A stretch of DNA of 64,000 nt from Halostagnicola sp. A-GB9-2 (GTDB taxonomy: Archaea > Halobacteriota > Halobacteria > Halobacteriales > Natrialbaceae). Positions 43,411 through 53,311 of this stretch are shown piece after piece. The notes under the pieces were generated by a model that saw only the letters and a program-made list of their open reading frames with translations, did no database searches and had not been told where the DNA came from. The position numbers and the translations under genes are program-made. How positions within the stretch are numbered: the stretch's first letter is position 1; every line of letters starts with the position of its first letter. The stretch spans positions 120,765 to 184,764 of the forward strand of contig NZ_JASJOC010000007.1 in the NCBI RefSeq assembly GCF_030068615.1, written 5' to 3'.

Positions 43411-43882
43411 GGCACATTGATGATTATACAATATAAGCGTTCCTGCAAGTCAAACAACTCTCTAAAAGCATATAGGAACTTTGAGAAACAAAGTATGGCT
43501 CGGCATGCTGTTGTAGTCTTCCATATAGTGTTTAATAACCAATGTGCTTTTATATATGGTCTTTATATTGCTCGGTATATACAATATAATGCCGCAATAT
43601 CGACCACGAGTTCGGAACACCAGATCACCGAGACGCCCGAGGTAAAACGACAGGCCTGTCGGACGACGATTGAGCTGATGGACTACGACGAAAACGACTT
43701 TCACGACGGCGCTACGACCGGTCTCGGTGCGGCGACCGCGTTACAGATATGGCCGAATTCGATATCCAATCCCTCGCCTGACTGACGCCCCGTGGGAAAC
43801 TCCCGTCGGCGCAGAAACTACGACTTCGATTGGCGGATCGGTAAGGTGGTTCTTTTTACTGTGGAGGTACGATTATTCTCGG
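43411..43882. other. AT-rich region with coding-like fragment, no intact gene
   Basis: The first part contains several TATA-like runs (TTTTATATATGG, TATATACAATATAATG). At about 43605-43785 a plus-strand frame reads QITETPEVKRQACRTTIELM then DYDENDFHDGATTGLGAATA; it has haloarchaeal acidic composition but no plausible start. It is probably the tail of another decayed gene, family unknown. The promoter of the methyltransferase gene (CTTTTTACT near 43851-43859) lies at the right end. Confidence 0.4.
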
Positions 43883-44443
43883 ATGGGGTATCACACGTTC
43901 GATCCATCGCGTGCGGATAAATTGGAACGGGCCGGTCACCGGTTCCGGTTCTGTTCGGCGGAAGAACTCCGCTGGGCGCTCGAGGTAACGGCCGACGACA
44001 CCGTCGCTGACCTTGGGAGCGGAACCGGATTCTATACGGACGAGGTCGCTCCGTTCGTCGAGGCGGTGTACGCTGTTGACGTGCAACCGGAAATGCACGA
44101 GTACTATCGAGAGAAGGGGGTTCCTGAGGACGTCGCTCTCGTCACGTCGGGAATCGGAAGCATGCCGTTCGACGACGGCGGTCTCGACGCCGCATTTTCG
44201 ACGATGACCTACCACGAATTCGCGAGCACGGATGCACTGTCGGAAATTCGTCGCGTGCTCCGATCCGGTGGCCGACTCGTCGTCGTCGATTGGGAGGCGT
44301 CCGGTCTCGGCGACAGTGGACCGCCGCTCGAAGAGCGGTACGCGGCCAACGAGATAGCGAGTCAACTTCGTACCGATGGATTCGACGTCGAACACGTTGC
44401 CGTTCGGTCGGAAACCGTCCTCCTGTGGGCGACTGTTCCGTAG
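43883..44443 (+). CDS. SAM-dependent methyltransferase, class I
   Basis: This 186-residue Rossmann methyltransferase has motif I VADLGSGTGFYTDEV near residue 43, an acidic residue at the end of beta-2 (YAVDVQPEMHE), and the later motifs MPFDDGGLDAAFSTMTYHEF and LRSGGRLVVVDWE. Family length is normal for a UbiE-like small methyltransferase. CTTTTTACT near 43851-43859 is about 28 bases before the ATG. It stands alone, bordering the decay zone. The substrate is unknown; metalloid, quinone or small-molecule methylation are all possible. Confidence 0.88.
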   Translation: MGYHTFDPSRADKLERAGHRFRFCSAEELRWALEVTADDTVADLGSGTGFYTDEVAPFVEAVYAVDVQPEMHEYYREKGVPEDVALVTSGIGSMPFDDGGLDAAFSTMTYHEFASTDALSEIRRVLRSGGRLVVVDWEASGLGDSGPPLEERYAANEIASQLRTDGFDVEHVAVRSETVLLWATVP

Positions 44444-44636
44444 CGTCTCCGTAAACGCCCGGTGTCGGAAAAGTGGGGTGTTCCGAAACGTCTCCCAAAC
44501 GGGTTGTTCTCTTGGTTTCGAACCGTGCGGCGGACAACTTCGCCGACAACGTCGAGTATGGGCATCTCGGTCACTCTCAGTGACTATTGTGCACTTCTGG
44601 AGCAACATTATGTGGCTCACGCCCGTAGCAGTGGGC

Positions 44637-44918
44637 ATGAACGACGAAACGGACGGCGTTCGTGTTTGGTTAGTCGAACGAACGTACTCGGACGACGAAC
44701 AAAATCTGATAATTCTGGTCTATGCGACGGTGAACGGAGACCGATACTTCCGGAAAGAACGCGCGCTCACGAGCTCGACGGATACACGAACAACGACAGC
44801 GGCGGTGACGGTCGAACCGACGAACCTCGGATCCGTCGATGATCCGGATTTACGGGAGCAGTACGCCACGGAAGCGACTCGGATGGCCGACGAACACGAT
44901 CCGTCCGACGCCATCTAA
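44637..44918 (+). CDS. Small haloarchaeal conserved hypothetical protein
   Basis: This 93-residue acidic protein begins MNDETDGVRVWLVERTYSDD and continues LIILVYATVNGDRYFRKERA, a compact alpha/beta pattern with no known motif. ATTATGTG near 44608-44615 is about 27 bases before the ATG at 44637. It looks like a haloarchaeal-specific small protein; I recognise no function. It converges on the winged-helix gene at 44950. Confidence 0.65.
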   Translation: MNDETDGVRVWLVERTYSDDEQNLIILVYATVNGDRYFRKERALTSSTDTRTTTAAVTVEPTNLGSVDDPDLREQYATEATRMADEHDPSDAI

Positions 44919-44949
44919 GCGGGTCATCCGGAACGTATCGTCGCTTCGT

Positions 44950-45354
44950 TTAGACTTCTGCCGTCGATGGCTCGCCGTCGACGTGTTCGTACTTGTCCTC
45001 GAACTCCTGGATGAGCTGACCCATTTTCGCGTACCAGTCGTTCAACATTCGTTGCATGTTGTTTGCTATCTGGGTCGGATCGGTCGGGTAGTAGACGTGA
45101 TAGTAGCCACCCTGATCGTAGTTGATCTGTTCTTTCTGGATGAAGCCACTCTGGAGCAGCCGCTGAATCGATCGGTACGCAGTCGAGCGCTCTCGGTCGA
45201 CTTGCTCGGCGACTTCGTCGATCGTGAGGCGCTCGTCGCTTTCGACCAGGGCGCGGTAGCACTCTTTGTCGAGTTGTTTGAGGCCGTGAATGCACTCGAG
45301 CAGTCCCTCACACTGCATATCTTGCTGCAGTTGTTCTGCCATTGAGGATGCCAT
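44950..45354 (-). CDS. Winged-helix regulator (TrmB/ArsR-like), haloarchaeal type
   Basis: This 134-residue protein starts MASSMAEQLQQDMQCEGLLE. It has a winged helix near residues 30-85 (LTIDEVAEQVDRERSTAYRS as helix-turn-helix, LLQSGFIQKEQINYDQGGYY as wing) and a C-terminal helix likely for dimerisation (MLNDWYAKMGQLIQEFEDKY). The CTTATA box near 45380-45388 sets the ATG at 45354; the longer frame is not used. A Cys near residue 14 might be redox-sensitive, but this is not established. Target genes are unknown. Confidence 0.85.
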   Translation of the reverse strand: MASSMAEQLQQDMQCEGLLECIHGLKQLDKECYRALVESDERLTIDEVAEQVDRERSTAYRSIQRLLQSGFIQKEQINYDQGGYYHVYYPTDPTQIANNMQRMLNDWYAKMGQLIQEFEDKYEHVDGEPSTAEV

Positions 45355-45674
45355 CTTTCTGGTCTCGAAGAGGAGATCGATCGGTATAAGGGTTTTGTGT
45401 GTATTGTACAAACCTACTGATCCGGTCTCGAAGGCTGACAATGGTGACGAAACCGACGCCGTCAATCGTCGCCGTCGGGTGTTGAGTGGGTATCCGATTC
45501 ACTCGTTGCGCCGGCTTGACCTCTCCGACCGATCGATTCGCAGCCGAGGATTGACGAAGAGCTATCATCGCTATTTTAGGCATAAACGAAATCGCTCAGA
45601 AAGTACCACCTGACCTCTCTCTCAAATCATGTTTATAGTAGTTTTTCGTCGGAGTCTCGAGTTCGTTTTTTCCG
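45355..45674. other. Intergenic region, nothing recognised
   Basis: This 320-base region carries the promoter of the winged-helix gene on the minus strand near 45380-45388 and the 3' side of the TRAM gene. I see no gene, repeat or RNA. Confidence 0.4.
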
Positions 45675-46103
45675 TTATTCGTAGTAATCTTTTCGCTCGA
45701 GAACCTCTCCGAAGGCGACGGTTTCCGTTACGTCGGCGATTTCGATGGTGACCCGTTCACCCTTCTCCGCGTCGGGGACGATAACGACGTACCCCCGTTC
45801 TATCCGCGCAATGCCGTCGCCTTGCTCGCCGATATCTTCGATATCGACTGTTCTATTTTCACCCTCTTCGACCGGCGGTTCGGGACCGCCACGATCCGAT
45901 TTCTGCGACGTGTTCGTTTCGGGCTCCGGGTCGGATCGGGTTTCGCTGGGTGATTCCGAAGCGAGCAGCGCGACGCGATACACTCCACCTTCTTCGAGGT
46001 CACCAACCGCGACTTCGTTCTCCGGAATTTCGATACGGTAGGACCCTCGTTGCTCCGTCACCTCTGCACTGAATACACACAGTAATTCATCTGGTATTTC
46101 CAT
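45675..46103 (-). CDS. TRAM-domain protein
   Basis: This 142-residue protein ends in a TRAM domain of about 60 residues (TVDIEDIGEQGDGIARIERG, then YVVIVPDAEKGERVTIEIAD), a beta-barrel that binds RNA. TRAM-only proteins in haloarchaea and methanogens act as RNA chaperones. Here it is preceded by a unique acidic N-terminal half (MEIPDELLCVFSAEV, YRIEIPENEVAVGDL) and a low-complexity Ser/Glu/Pro linker near residues 50-80. The N-terminal part looks like a second, diverged beta-barrel. No promoter motif is clear. Confidence 0.88.
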   Translation of the reverse strand: MEIPDELLCVFSAEVTEQRGSYRIEIPENEVAVGDLEEGGVYRVALLASESPSETRSDPEPETNTSQKSDRGGPEPPVEEGENRTVDIEDIGEQGDGIARIERGYVVIVPDAEKGERVTIEIADVTETVAFGEVLERKDYYE

Positions 46104-46279
46104 GAATATCGTTCCTTGCCAAAGAGACGTGTAGACAACCCCTTCAGTCCTCCGGTGCCGTTTCCTCTGACTCCCGTCGAGTATCTTCTCCCTACCAACT
46201 GACCGTCGTGTGAATAGGGCGCCTCTTCGAGTCTCATCCGCAGATTGATAGCCCGTTGTGTACGATCGGTTGCGGTTCG

Positions 46280-46525
46280 TTAGCGACGGATCACGATCTG
46301 GTCGTTGAGGGTGGAAATTTGATTGATTGGAATTCGAAGTCGACCGTTCTCATCGGTTTCAAAGTCAACCGATTGCGTCGAGAGCCCCTCGTTCGGGTCG
46401 ATGACGAGGTCGCCCAGTTTGGCTGATTCGAGTCCCATAGTAATGTTATAGAGCGTTCCAAAGTCGGTTCCGTCGATCCCAACGATAGATTTATCTATGA
46501 GATTTTTGGCAAGTATCTCGTCCAT
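46280..46525 (-). CDS. PRC-barrel domain protein
   Basis: This 81-residue single-domain protein begins MDEILAKNLIDKSIVGIDGT and contains NITMGLESAKLGDLVIDPNE, the PRC-barrel pattern of small beta-barrels that include the ribosome factor RimM C-domain and photosystem H subunit. Small PRC-barrel proteins in archaea are mostly uncharacterised; some relate to cell division proteins such as CdpB. TTTAATATAC at 46547-46556 (minus strand) lies about 26 bases before the ATG. Confidence 0.85.
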   Translation of the reverse strand: MDEILAKNLIDKSIVGIDGTDFGTLYNITMGLESAKLGDLVIDPNEGLSTQSVDFETDENGRLRIPINQISTLNDQIVIRR

Positions 46526-46858
46526 GTTACTTCATTTTCTCTTAGAGTATATTAAATGTAATGGAAACTCTAACTGTCATATCAAAAATATTGATAGTTT
46601 TTTCTTGCGTTGGATCGATAGGACACCACTGGTTTGGGCTGGTAGCTGCTCGAGCAAAGCCCTCGTCTGGGGTGAATCGGTACTCGATATTCGCTCCCAC
46701 CCCAAAATGCGCCCAACGGACTCGTTACCACCCGTTGTCGGTGTCCCCTACCGACGGGCGAGAGAAACTCTCGTCTTGCACACTGATTGTACAGTTTAAC
46801 CGACCATTCCTTAGTCTCCTCATACTTTCAGACGCCGCCGGGAGTAGTTGCTGTGGTG
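46526..46858. promoter_or_regulatory. Divergent region between PRC-barrel and antiporter genes
   Basis: This 333-base region contains the PRC gene TATA-like box (46547-46556, minus strand). For the antiporter, an AT-rich CATACTTTC near 46820-46829 is the best candidate promoter element. No gene is seen. Confidence 0.4.
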
Positions 46859-48940
46859 ATGGTGAAAACGGTGGTTTCGCCGCTGGCAGTGGGTCCAACA
46901 CTAGCACCACCGTTCGATGACCCCGTCTTGATTTTCGGGCTTTCGATGGTAATCTTTCTGACCGCCCCGCTCGTTCTCAAACGCTACCGACTGCCGGGAA
47001 TCATCGGAATTATCCTGATCGGTGCGGCGATCGGTCCGAACGGGCTCTACGTCCTCGAGCGCGATGCCACCATCGAGCTGCTCGGCGAAGTCGGACTGCT
47101 CTACCTGATGTTCATCGCCGGACTCGAGATAAACTTCGCCCAGTTCGTCAGGTACAAGGATCGTAGTATCGTCTTCGGCATGTTATCTTTTCTTATACCG
47201 CAGGCGATCGGAACCGTCGTCGGCATTTACGTTCTGGATTTGACCGTCCTCTCGGCATCGCTGTTCGCAGCCATCTTTTCCTCGCACACATTGCTCGCTT
47301 ATCCGATTATCAGCCGATTAGGAATCGCGAAAAACGAGGCGGTTACGGCGACGATCGGCGGTACTATCCTGACGGATACGCTCGCGTTGCTCGTCCTCGC
47401 CGTCGTGGTTGCGTCCGCTGACGGTGCCCTCGACGCCGCGTTCTGGCTCCAACTGGTGATTGGCTTATCCGTGTTCTTTGTGGGCGTCTGGATCGCTGTG
47501 CCCCGTCTCGCACGATGGTTCTTTCGAATTCATACCGAGGAGAGCTACTTCGAGTTCCTGTTCGTGATGGCGGTCCTGTTCGGCTCTGCGTTCCTCGCGG
47601 AGCTCGTCGGCGTCGAACACATCATCGGTGCGTTCCTCGCGGGTCTGGCACTCAATCGATTGATCCCCGAAACAGGTCCGCTGATGAACCGGATCGAGTT
47701 CACCGGGAACGCGCTGTTTATCCCCTTTTTCCTCCTTTCGGTCGGGATGCTCGTCGACGCACGCGTCGTTTTCGAGGGTGTGGACACGCTCCTCATCGCA
47801 GGGTCGTTGCTCGTGATGGTCGTCCTGACGAAATACGCCGCGGCGTGGGTGACCGGACGAGTGTACGGCTACGATCGGAACGAGGTCCTCGGGATGTTCG
47901 GGCTCTCGGTCGGACAGGCGGCCGCCGCCCTCGCGATCGTTCAGATCGGCTTCGACGCGGGTATCCCTGGTTTCGATCAGAATATGATTAACGCGGTCGT
48001 GTTGATGATACTCGTGGTGAGTTTGCTCAGCCCCGCCGTTGTCGAACGATCGGGAGCGGCGCTCGTTCGTGGGAGCGATCGGCAAGAGTACGACCCGAGT
48101 GACACGCCACAACGCATTCTCGTCCCGGTAACGGAGACATCGAGACACACGGAGTCGCTTCTCGATTTGGCGTTTGCGATCCGCGACGAGCGCTCAGGGC
48201 AACCGATCCACATTCTCTCGGTCGTCCGGCCGGATCAGTATGTACCGACGACGGGGAAAGTCGCGGAGTCCGAGGCCCTCCTCGAGGAAGTAACGGAGTA
48301 CGCCTCGAGCGCGGCGGTTCCGACCGAGGATCACACGCGGGTCAATCACAACATCGCTTCCGGCATCGCTCGCTCCGCGCTCGAGAATCGGATAACGACG
48401 CTCGTTATCGGGTGGGACGGTGCTCGTTCGCGGACACAGCGGGTGTTCGGTCGGATCATCGATCAGGTGCTGAGTCGGACCAATCAGTTGACGCTCGTCG
48501 GGCACGTTCCGGACCCCCTCAACACGACCCAGCGAATCGTTCTCGTATTGCCGTCGGGTATCGAACACAACGATGGATTCGCACACGCCCTCCACACCGT
48601 GGGACTCATCGCCGCGGATACGGGATCGCCGATTCGCGGACTCGTCGTGAACGGCGAGGTCGAACCGTTCGAACGGTTATTCGAGCGGGCGAATTCCGAA
48701 GCCTCCGGCGACTTCCGCCCGGTGGACGGGTGGGGCGAACTGCGCGCTACGCTCCGAGACGAAACACGAACTGATGACCTCGTCATCTGTCTGAGTTCCC
48801 GGCGCAACGATATCGGCTGGCACCCCGAACTGCAGACGCTTCCGAAGCAGATTTCGACGATTACGGACGGGAATTTCGTCGTCGTCTACCCGGGGAGCAA
48901 GGAACGAACGGACGAACGGCAGTTCCTTCGGTTCTCTTGA
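46859..48940 (+). CDS. CPA2 cation:proton antiporter with cytosolic Usp-like domain
   Basis: This protein of about 693 residues (from the ATG at 46859; an earlier start at 46787 is possible) has a Kef/NapA-type membrane domain of about 12-13 helices up to residue 400. [19 protein letters not shown] is the first conserved loop and [17 protein letters not shown] the transport-site helix. The C-terminal part from about 420 holds two Usp-like repeats ([20 protein letters not shown] and [20 protein letters not shown]). These could bind a nucleotide and gate the carrier. It exports Na+ or K+ in exchange for protons. TrkA and TrkH follow, suggesting a K+ homeostasis group. Confidence 0.9.
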   Translation: MVKTVVSPLAVGPTLAPPFDDPVLIFGLSMVIFLTAPLVLKRYRLPGIIGIILIGAAIGPNGLYVLERDATIELLGEVGLLYLMFIAGLEINFAQFVRYKDRSIVFGMLSFLIPQAIGTVVGIYVLDLTVLSASLFAAIFSSHTLLAYPIISRLGIAKNEAVTATIGGTILTDTLALLVLAVVVASADGALDAAFWLQLVIGLSVFFVGVWIAVPRLARWFFRIHTEESYFEFLFVMAVLFGSAFLAELVGVEHIIGAFLAGLALNRLIPETGPLMNRIEFTGNALFIPFFLLSVGMLVDARVVFEGVDTLLIAGSLLVMVVLTKYAAAWVTGRVYGYDRNEVLGMFGLSVGQAAAALAIVQIGFDAGIPGFDQNMINAVVLMILVVSLLSPAVVERSGAALVRGSDRQEYDPSDTPQRILVPVTETSRHTESLLDLAFAIRDERSGQPIHILSVVRPDQYVPTTGKVAESEALLEEVTEYASSAAVPTEDHTRVNHNIASGIARSALENRITTLVIGWDGARSRTQRVFGRIIDQVLSRTNQLTLVGHVPDPLNTTQRIVLVLPSGIEHNDGFAHALHTVGLIAADTGSPIRGLVVNGEVEPFERLFERANSEASGDFRPVDGWGELRATLRDETRTDDLVICLSSRRNDIGWHPELQTLPKQISTITDGNFVVVYPGSKERTDERQFLRFS

Positions 48941-49442
48941 GCCGATGTGAACGCCCTCGAGGACTGTTCTCCGAACCTGGATTTACTTGAACATCGGTTC
49001 GAGTAAAACTCCGTTCGATATCGGAAGTTCACCTCTCACAGTCAGTACCGACGCCGGGTATGGAACTCTCGAGGACCCCATTCGTTCTGAATGGTGGAGA
49101 AGATATTGATAGAAAGACCCGAAACGACTATTCGAACTTGGACTATTCGAAAAGAAACCTCAATAGCGAATATATTCTTTACCCGAATATATCTGGCCAT
49201 CAATTCCCGAATCGATAATCGTCTCGGAACATTTATCATTGTGACCGATATGATATCCGATATGGAACACGCTACCAACACGAACTACCGACAGATCGTG
49301 TATCGCGCCAATCGTCTATGGACAGCCAGTGGCTCGAAAACGACTCGCCGGCAACATAGCTAACGCACTTCTACTGTCCTCGATAGATGATCCAAACGTT
49401 GACCGATGATCGGCGCTTCGTAATCGTTCGATGGAGGTTCCA
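48941..49442. promoter_or_regulatory. Region upstream of trkA with paired direct repeats
   Basis: This 502-base region is AT-rich at about 49090-49270. It contains GACTATTCGA twice (49126-49135 and 49141-49150, period 15), CGAATATAT twice (49167-49175 and 49184-49192, period 17) and CCGATATG twice (49245-49252 and 49257-49264, period 12). A 90-codon frame at 49091-49363 has non-haloarchaeal composition and is not called. GGAGGT at 49434-49439 is a strong Shine-Dalgarno site for trkA at 49443. The repeats may bind a regulator. Confidence 0.45.
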
Positions 49443-50777
49443 ATGCGTGTAATAATCGTGGGTGCTGGTGAAGTGGGTCGTTCGATTGCGGGTAATTTAG
49501 CGTCCTCCGACGACGTGATCGTAATCGACCGCGACGAACGCGTCGTCGAAGAACTCACGTACTCACACGATGTCCTCGCTATTCACGGAGACGGGACCAC
49601 GATCGACACGCTCCGCGAAGCGGACATCGAACGAGCCGATTTAGTGATCGCGTGCACCGATAGCGACGAATCGAACGTCGTTATCTGCGGGTCCGCAAGG
49701 ACCGCGACCGACGCATTCACGATCGCTCGAGTCAGGCGGCGGACGTTGCTCGAGACCTGGGAGGGGTCCCAGGGTGGATTCGGCGTCGATTTCATGGTGT
49801 GTACGGACTTATTAACTGCACAGACGATTTTCCGTATCTCGGGACTTCCGGCGGCCCAGGACGTCGACTCCTTCATCGGCGGACTCGTTCAGATGGCGGA
49901 GTTCGAAATCGGTGCGGACAGCCCGATCGCAGACCAGACTGTCCGCGAAGCTGATCGGTACGATTCGTTAACGTTCGCGGCGATCTTCCGCGGCGAGGAT
50001 ATGCTTGTCGCGAAGGGGGAGACGGTGATCCGACCCGGTGACTACATCGTTGTTATCGGAAGCGACGATTCCGTGACTGACTTCGCGGATGATATCACCC
50101 CGTCCACGGCGGTCGACGGCGACGAGATCGTCATCGTCGGTGCGAGCGAGATCGGCTATCAAGCGGCTCGAGAGTTCGAGAGCCACGGCTATCACCCACG
50201 TCTCGTCGAGCAAGACGACGACCGCGCTCGAGCGGTCGCGGCGGACCTTCCGAACACGACGGTTCTTAAGAGCGACGCAACTGATATCGAATTCCTCGAG
50301 CGAGAGCACATCAACGAGGCCGATATCGTCATCTCTTCGCTCGGAAGCGACGAGAAGAATTTACTCGTCTCGCTTCTGGCTCGCCGCCTCGGCGTCGATC
50401 GGACCGTCGCCGTCATCGAGAACCTCGAGTACGCCGAGTTGTTCGAGACCGTCGGCGTCGACGTGGCGGTCAACCCTCGAGAGGAAACGGCGGAGGAAGT
50501 CGTCCGATTCACCCGTACCAACCGCACCGAGAAGGTCGCGATGCTCGAACACGACCGTGCGGAAGTGATCGAAATCGAAGCCAAGATAGACAGTGAGATC
50601 ACCGGACAGCGGATTCAGGACTCGATGGCTGACTTCCCGGAGGGGGTCGTCATCGGTGCGATTTCCCGAGGCGGCGAACTCGTCACTCCGCGAGGCACGA
50701 CGGTCGTCAAGCCTAGCGATCACCTCGTCGTGTTCGTCGATTCGAACGCCCTCGACGAGGTGCTCGAGGGAATCTAA
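49443..50777 (+). CDS. trkA: TrkA-type K+ uptake regulatory protein, two RCK repeats
   Basis: This 444-residue cytosolic protein controls TrkH gating. It has two RCK_N Rossmann domains (MRVIIVGAGEVGRSIAGNLA with ERADLVIACTDSDE; and GDEIVIVGASEIGYQAAREF with ADIVISSLGSDE), each followed by an RCK_C domain (near residues 130-215 and 355-440). The GXGXXG-type turn of the first domain is intact, so NAD(H) or ATP/ADP binding is expected; the second turn is GASEIG and may be weaker. GGAGGT at 49434-49439, 3 bases before the ATG, fixes the start. Its stop overlaps the trkH ATG by one base (TAATG). Confidence 0.95.
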   Translation: MRVIIVGAGEVGRSIAGNLASSDDVIVIDRDERVVEELTYSHDVLAIHGDGTTIDTLREADIERADLVIACTDSDESNVVICGSARTATDAFTIARVRRRTLLETWEGSQGGFGVDFMVCTDLLTAQTIFRISGLPAAQDVDSFIGGLVQMAEFEIGADSPIADQTVREADRYDSLTFAAIFRGEDMLVAKGETVIRPGDYIVVIGSDDSVTDFADDITPSTAVDGDEIVIVGASEIGYQAAREFESHGYHPRLVEQDDDRARAVAADLPNTTVLKSDATDIEFLEREHINEADIVISSLGSDEKNLLVSLLARRLGVDRTVAVIENLEYAELFETVGVDVAVNPREETAEEVVRFTRTNRTEKVAMLEHDRAEVIEIEAKIDSEITGQRIQDSMADFPEGVVIGAISRGGELVTPRGTTVVKPSDHLVVFVDSNALDEVLEGI

Positions 50778-52321
50778 TGCGCCCGCGTCACTACCTTCGA
50801 GTGGACTGGCGGGCCGGGTTGAGCCTCGTCGGGACGCTCCTTGCGTTCCTCTCGATCGCGTTCGTCGTTCCGATCGTCGTCGCGTTAGTGTATGGCGGTG
50901 ATGACCTCTGGGTGTTCGTCGTTTCGATGGTGTTGACCGCCGGATTTGGTCTCGCCCTTCGTCGCTTCGATCCCGAACCGTCCCCGGGCGCTCGAGAGGC
51001 GTTCTTCGTCGTCGCGTTCACGTGGTTGTTCGCGGCACTCTTCGGCGCAGTTCCGTATCTTTTGGCGGGTAACGGTACGATTGCCCATCCTGTCAACGCG
51101 CTGTTCGAGAGCATGAGCGGTTTCACGACCACCGGCGCGACGGTAATGGAAGACATCTCGTTCGAGACGCATTCCCGGCCGATCATGATGTGGAGACAGC
51201 TCACACAGTGGCTCGGCGGGATGGGGATCATCGTGCTCGCCGTCGCCATTCTCTCGCAGATGGCCGTCGGTGGTGCTCAGTTGATGAAAGCCGAAGTTCC
51301 CGGGCCGGGTATTTCGAAACTCACCCCGCACATCGCCGAAACCGCTCGTGTACTCTGGATCGCGTACGCCGGATTTACCGTCCTCCTGATGGTGTTGCTC
51401 TACACGCTCCATCTTCTGGGTTTCGCTCCGAATATGGACCTGTACAACGCAGTCGCCCACGGATTCACGACGCTTCCGACGGGCGGGTTCTCTCCGGAAG
51501 CCCGGAGTATCGAAGCGTTTTCTCCCGTTGTTCAGTGGCTCATTATCCCGTTCATGTTCATTGCGGGCGTCAACTTCGTGCTGTGGTGGCATGTCATCTC
51601 GGGCGATCCGTGGGCCGTTTTGCGCGATACCGAATTTCGATTTTACCTCGGTGCCGTAACCGTGTTTTCGCTCCTCGGTACGATCTTTCTCTTTTTCGAC
51701 GCGTCGCTACAAACGACGGAAACCGGCCAGATCGGCGGTAATCTCGAACGATCGCTTCGATACGCCGCGTTCCAGATCGCCTCGTTGACCAACTCGACGG
51801 GTTATGCGAACATGGACTTTGACGCGTGGGGGAACACCGCCAAAGCGCTCCTGTTGTTCGTCATGTTTCTCGGCGGCTCGACCGGTTCCACCGGCGGTGG
51901 CATCAAGATTCTTCGCTGGCTCGTGATCCTCAAATCCCTGCGTCGCGAAATCTTCACGACGATTCATCCGGATGCGGTTCGTCCGGTTCGAATGAACGGG
52001 AAAACGCTCAACGAGGATGCAATCCGCGGTATTTACGCGTTCACGTTGTTGTACCTCGTGTTGTTTTTCGTCGGCTTTCTATTGCTTGCTGCGGATACGT
52101 CCAGGGCGACGGCGTTCGATCCACACACGCTCGATCTCCTGACCGCATCCATCGCGACGCTTGGCAACATCGGCCCAGGATTCGGCGTCGTCGGGCCGAT
52201 GGGCGGCTACAACGGGTTCCCGATGAGTTCGAAACTGCTCATGATCCTCTACATGTGGATCGGTAGACTCGAGATTTTCCCGGTGTTGGTCCTGCTCACG
52301 GCGGCGTACTGGCGTTCCTGA
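50777..52321 (+). CDS. trkH: TrkH-type K+ channel subunit
   Basis: This 514-residue membrane protein forms the K+ pore of the Trk system. The four pore loops with the Gly of the selectivity filter are visible: SGFTTTGATVMED, HGFTTLPTGGFSPE, ASLTNSTGYANMD and ATLGNIGPGFGVVGP. The intramembrane loop in the third repeat (GGSTGSTGGGIKILRWLV) is also present. The ATG overlaps the trkA stop, so both are one operon and translationally coupled. It would import K+, the main compatible cation of haloarchaea. Confidence 0.95.
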   Translation: MRPRHYLRVDWRAGLSLVGTLLAFLSIAFVVPIVVALVYGGDDLWVFVVSMVLTAGFGLALRRFDPEPSPGAREAFFVVAFTWLFAALFGAVPYLLAGNGTIAHPVNALFESMSGFTTTGATVMEDISFETHSRPIMMWRQLTQWLGGMGIIVLAVAILSQMAVGGAQLMKAEVPGPGISKLTPHIAETARVLWIAYAGFTVLLMVLLYTLHLLGFAPNMDLYNAVAHGFTTLPTGGFSPEARSIEAFSPVVQWLIIPFMFIAGVNFVLWWHVISGDPWAVLRDTEFRFYLGAVTVFSLLGTIFLFFDASLQTTETGQIGGNLERSLRYAAFQIASLTNSTGYANMDFDAWGNTAKALLLFVMFLGGSTGSTGGGIKILRWLVILKSLRREIFTTIHPDAVRPVRMNGKTLNEDAIRGIYAFTLLYLVLFFVGFLLLAADTSRATAFDPHTLDLLTASIATLGNIGPGFGVVGPMGGYNGFPMSSKLLMILYMWIGRLEIFPVLVLLTAAYWRS

Positions 52322-53311
52322 ACCGCTGTTTGAACCATCGGCCCCGATTTATGAATGGGGCGGGCCCGTCTCTGATTCGAATACCGCGTACGTAACGCCC
52401 TTTGTTGTCGAAGATGTTTTGTCGTCGAAGATGTGTAGCAACCGAAACACCACGTGACCAATTGAAAGTAATAACTCGTCAATCAAATCCTGCAAGATGT
52501 CGTTTTGAATACTACTTTCCGTCGTTACACGTTTAAATGACGACACGGTCGCCGCGACTGGCACATCCTCAGAATTGCGTTCATCTTAGACTCGCCCGAA
52601 GTGGATCTCATCCAAATTGGATTCAAACGCCACTCTGGCGGGTATAAGCCATCCATAGGCCTGATTAGGAGATCCACTCTCGAGAAATCTCGGACGGACG
52701 ATGGATTGGTAACCTAGCTTCCGTTACCCCGTATAGCTTCGTCTCCTCTATCGAAACTGGCCGATACTTCGTTCCCAGTGTGCACGACTGGACTCCCGAA
52801 GCGAATTTTTTGGTAGTATATGAGTTATTGCCCCTCTATTATCATTGATATGGAAGTTAATTGTGGATAGTATTTTTTCTCGCGTTTTTTCGAGGTCTAC
52901 TCAGATGCCTACAAAATTTACGAGTAGATATTTCTAACTCAAACCTCGATCTGGACGGATCACCCGCTCGAACGCGCGGGGGAGAATCAATAATTTATTA
53001 CGGCAGTATGAATGTAAACCATGTTCCGTTCCTTCGCTCGGCCTCGGGTCGCGCTGATCGTCGGCTGGGGAGCACGATCACCGACTCGAGATGACATCGT
53101 CGGTGCCTCGTCCGGCACACCGATTGGAATCGACTACCCGGCGAGTCGAATGCTAACGCCCGTTTCGAATCGGTTTCCTCTGCCTACTTCGCGCTCACTC
53201 GATAAGTGAACCCCGCGCTCGATCGTTTGGTGGCGGTACTCGTCCCCTACATCACGACGCGAGTGCCGACCCCGCACAACCTTTATCAATCGATCGAAAC
53301 GATATGTTACC
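52322..53311. other. 990-base region, possible gene fragment, no clear gene
   Basis: On the minus strand, 52349-52585 reads DERNSEDVPVAATVSSFKRV then TTESSIQNDILQDLIDELLL, acidic and coding-like but with only a GTG start at 52564 and no family I know; treat as a possible remnant. Within it GTCGAAGATGT occurs twice close together near 52408-52431. The rest to about 53270 is AT-rich in places and shows no gene. The promoter of the aminotransferase gene (CTTTATC at 53281-53287) is at the right end. Confidence 0.4.

Noticed and set aside
49091..49363. 90-codon plus-strand ORF before trkA
   Set aside because: Ile/Arg/Thr-rich and not acidic, overlaps the repeat-bearing AT-rich region, and has no motif.
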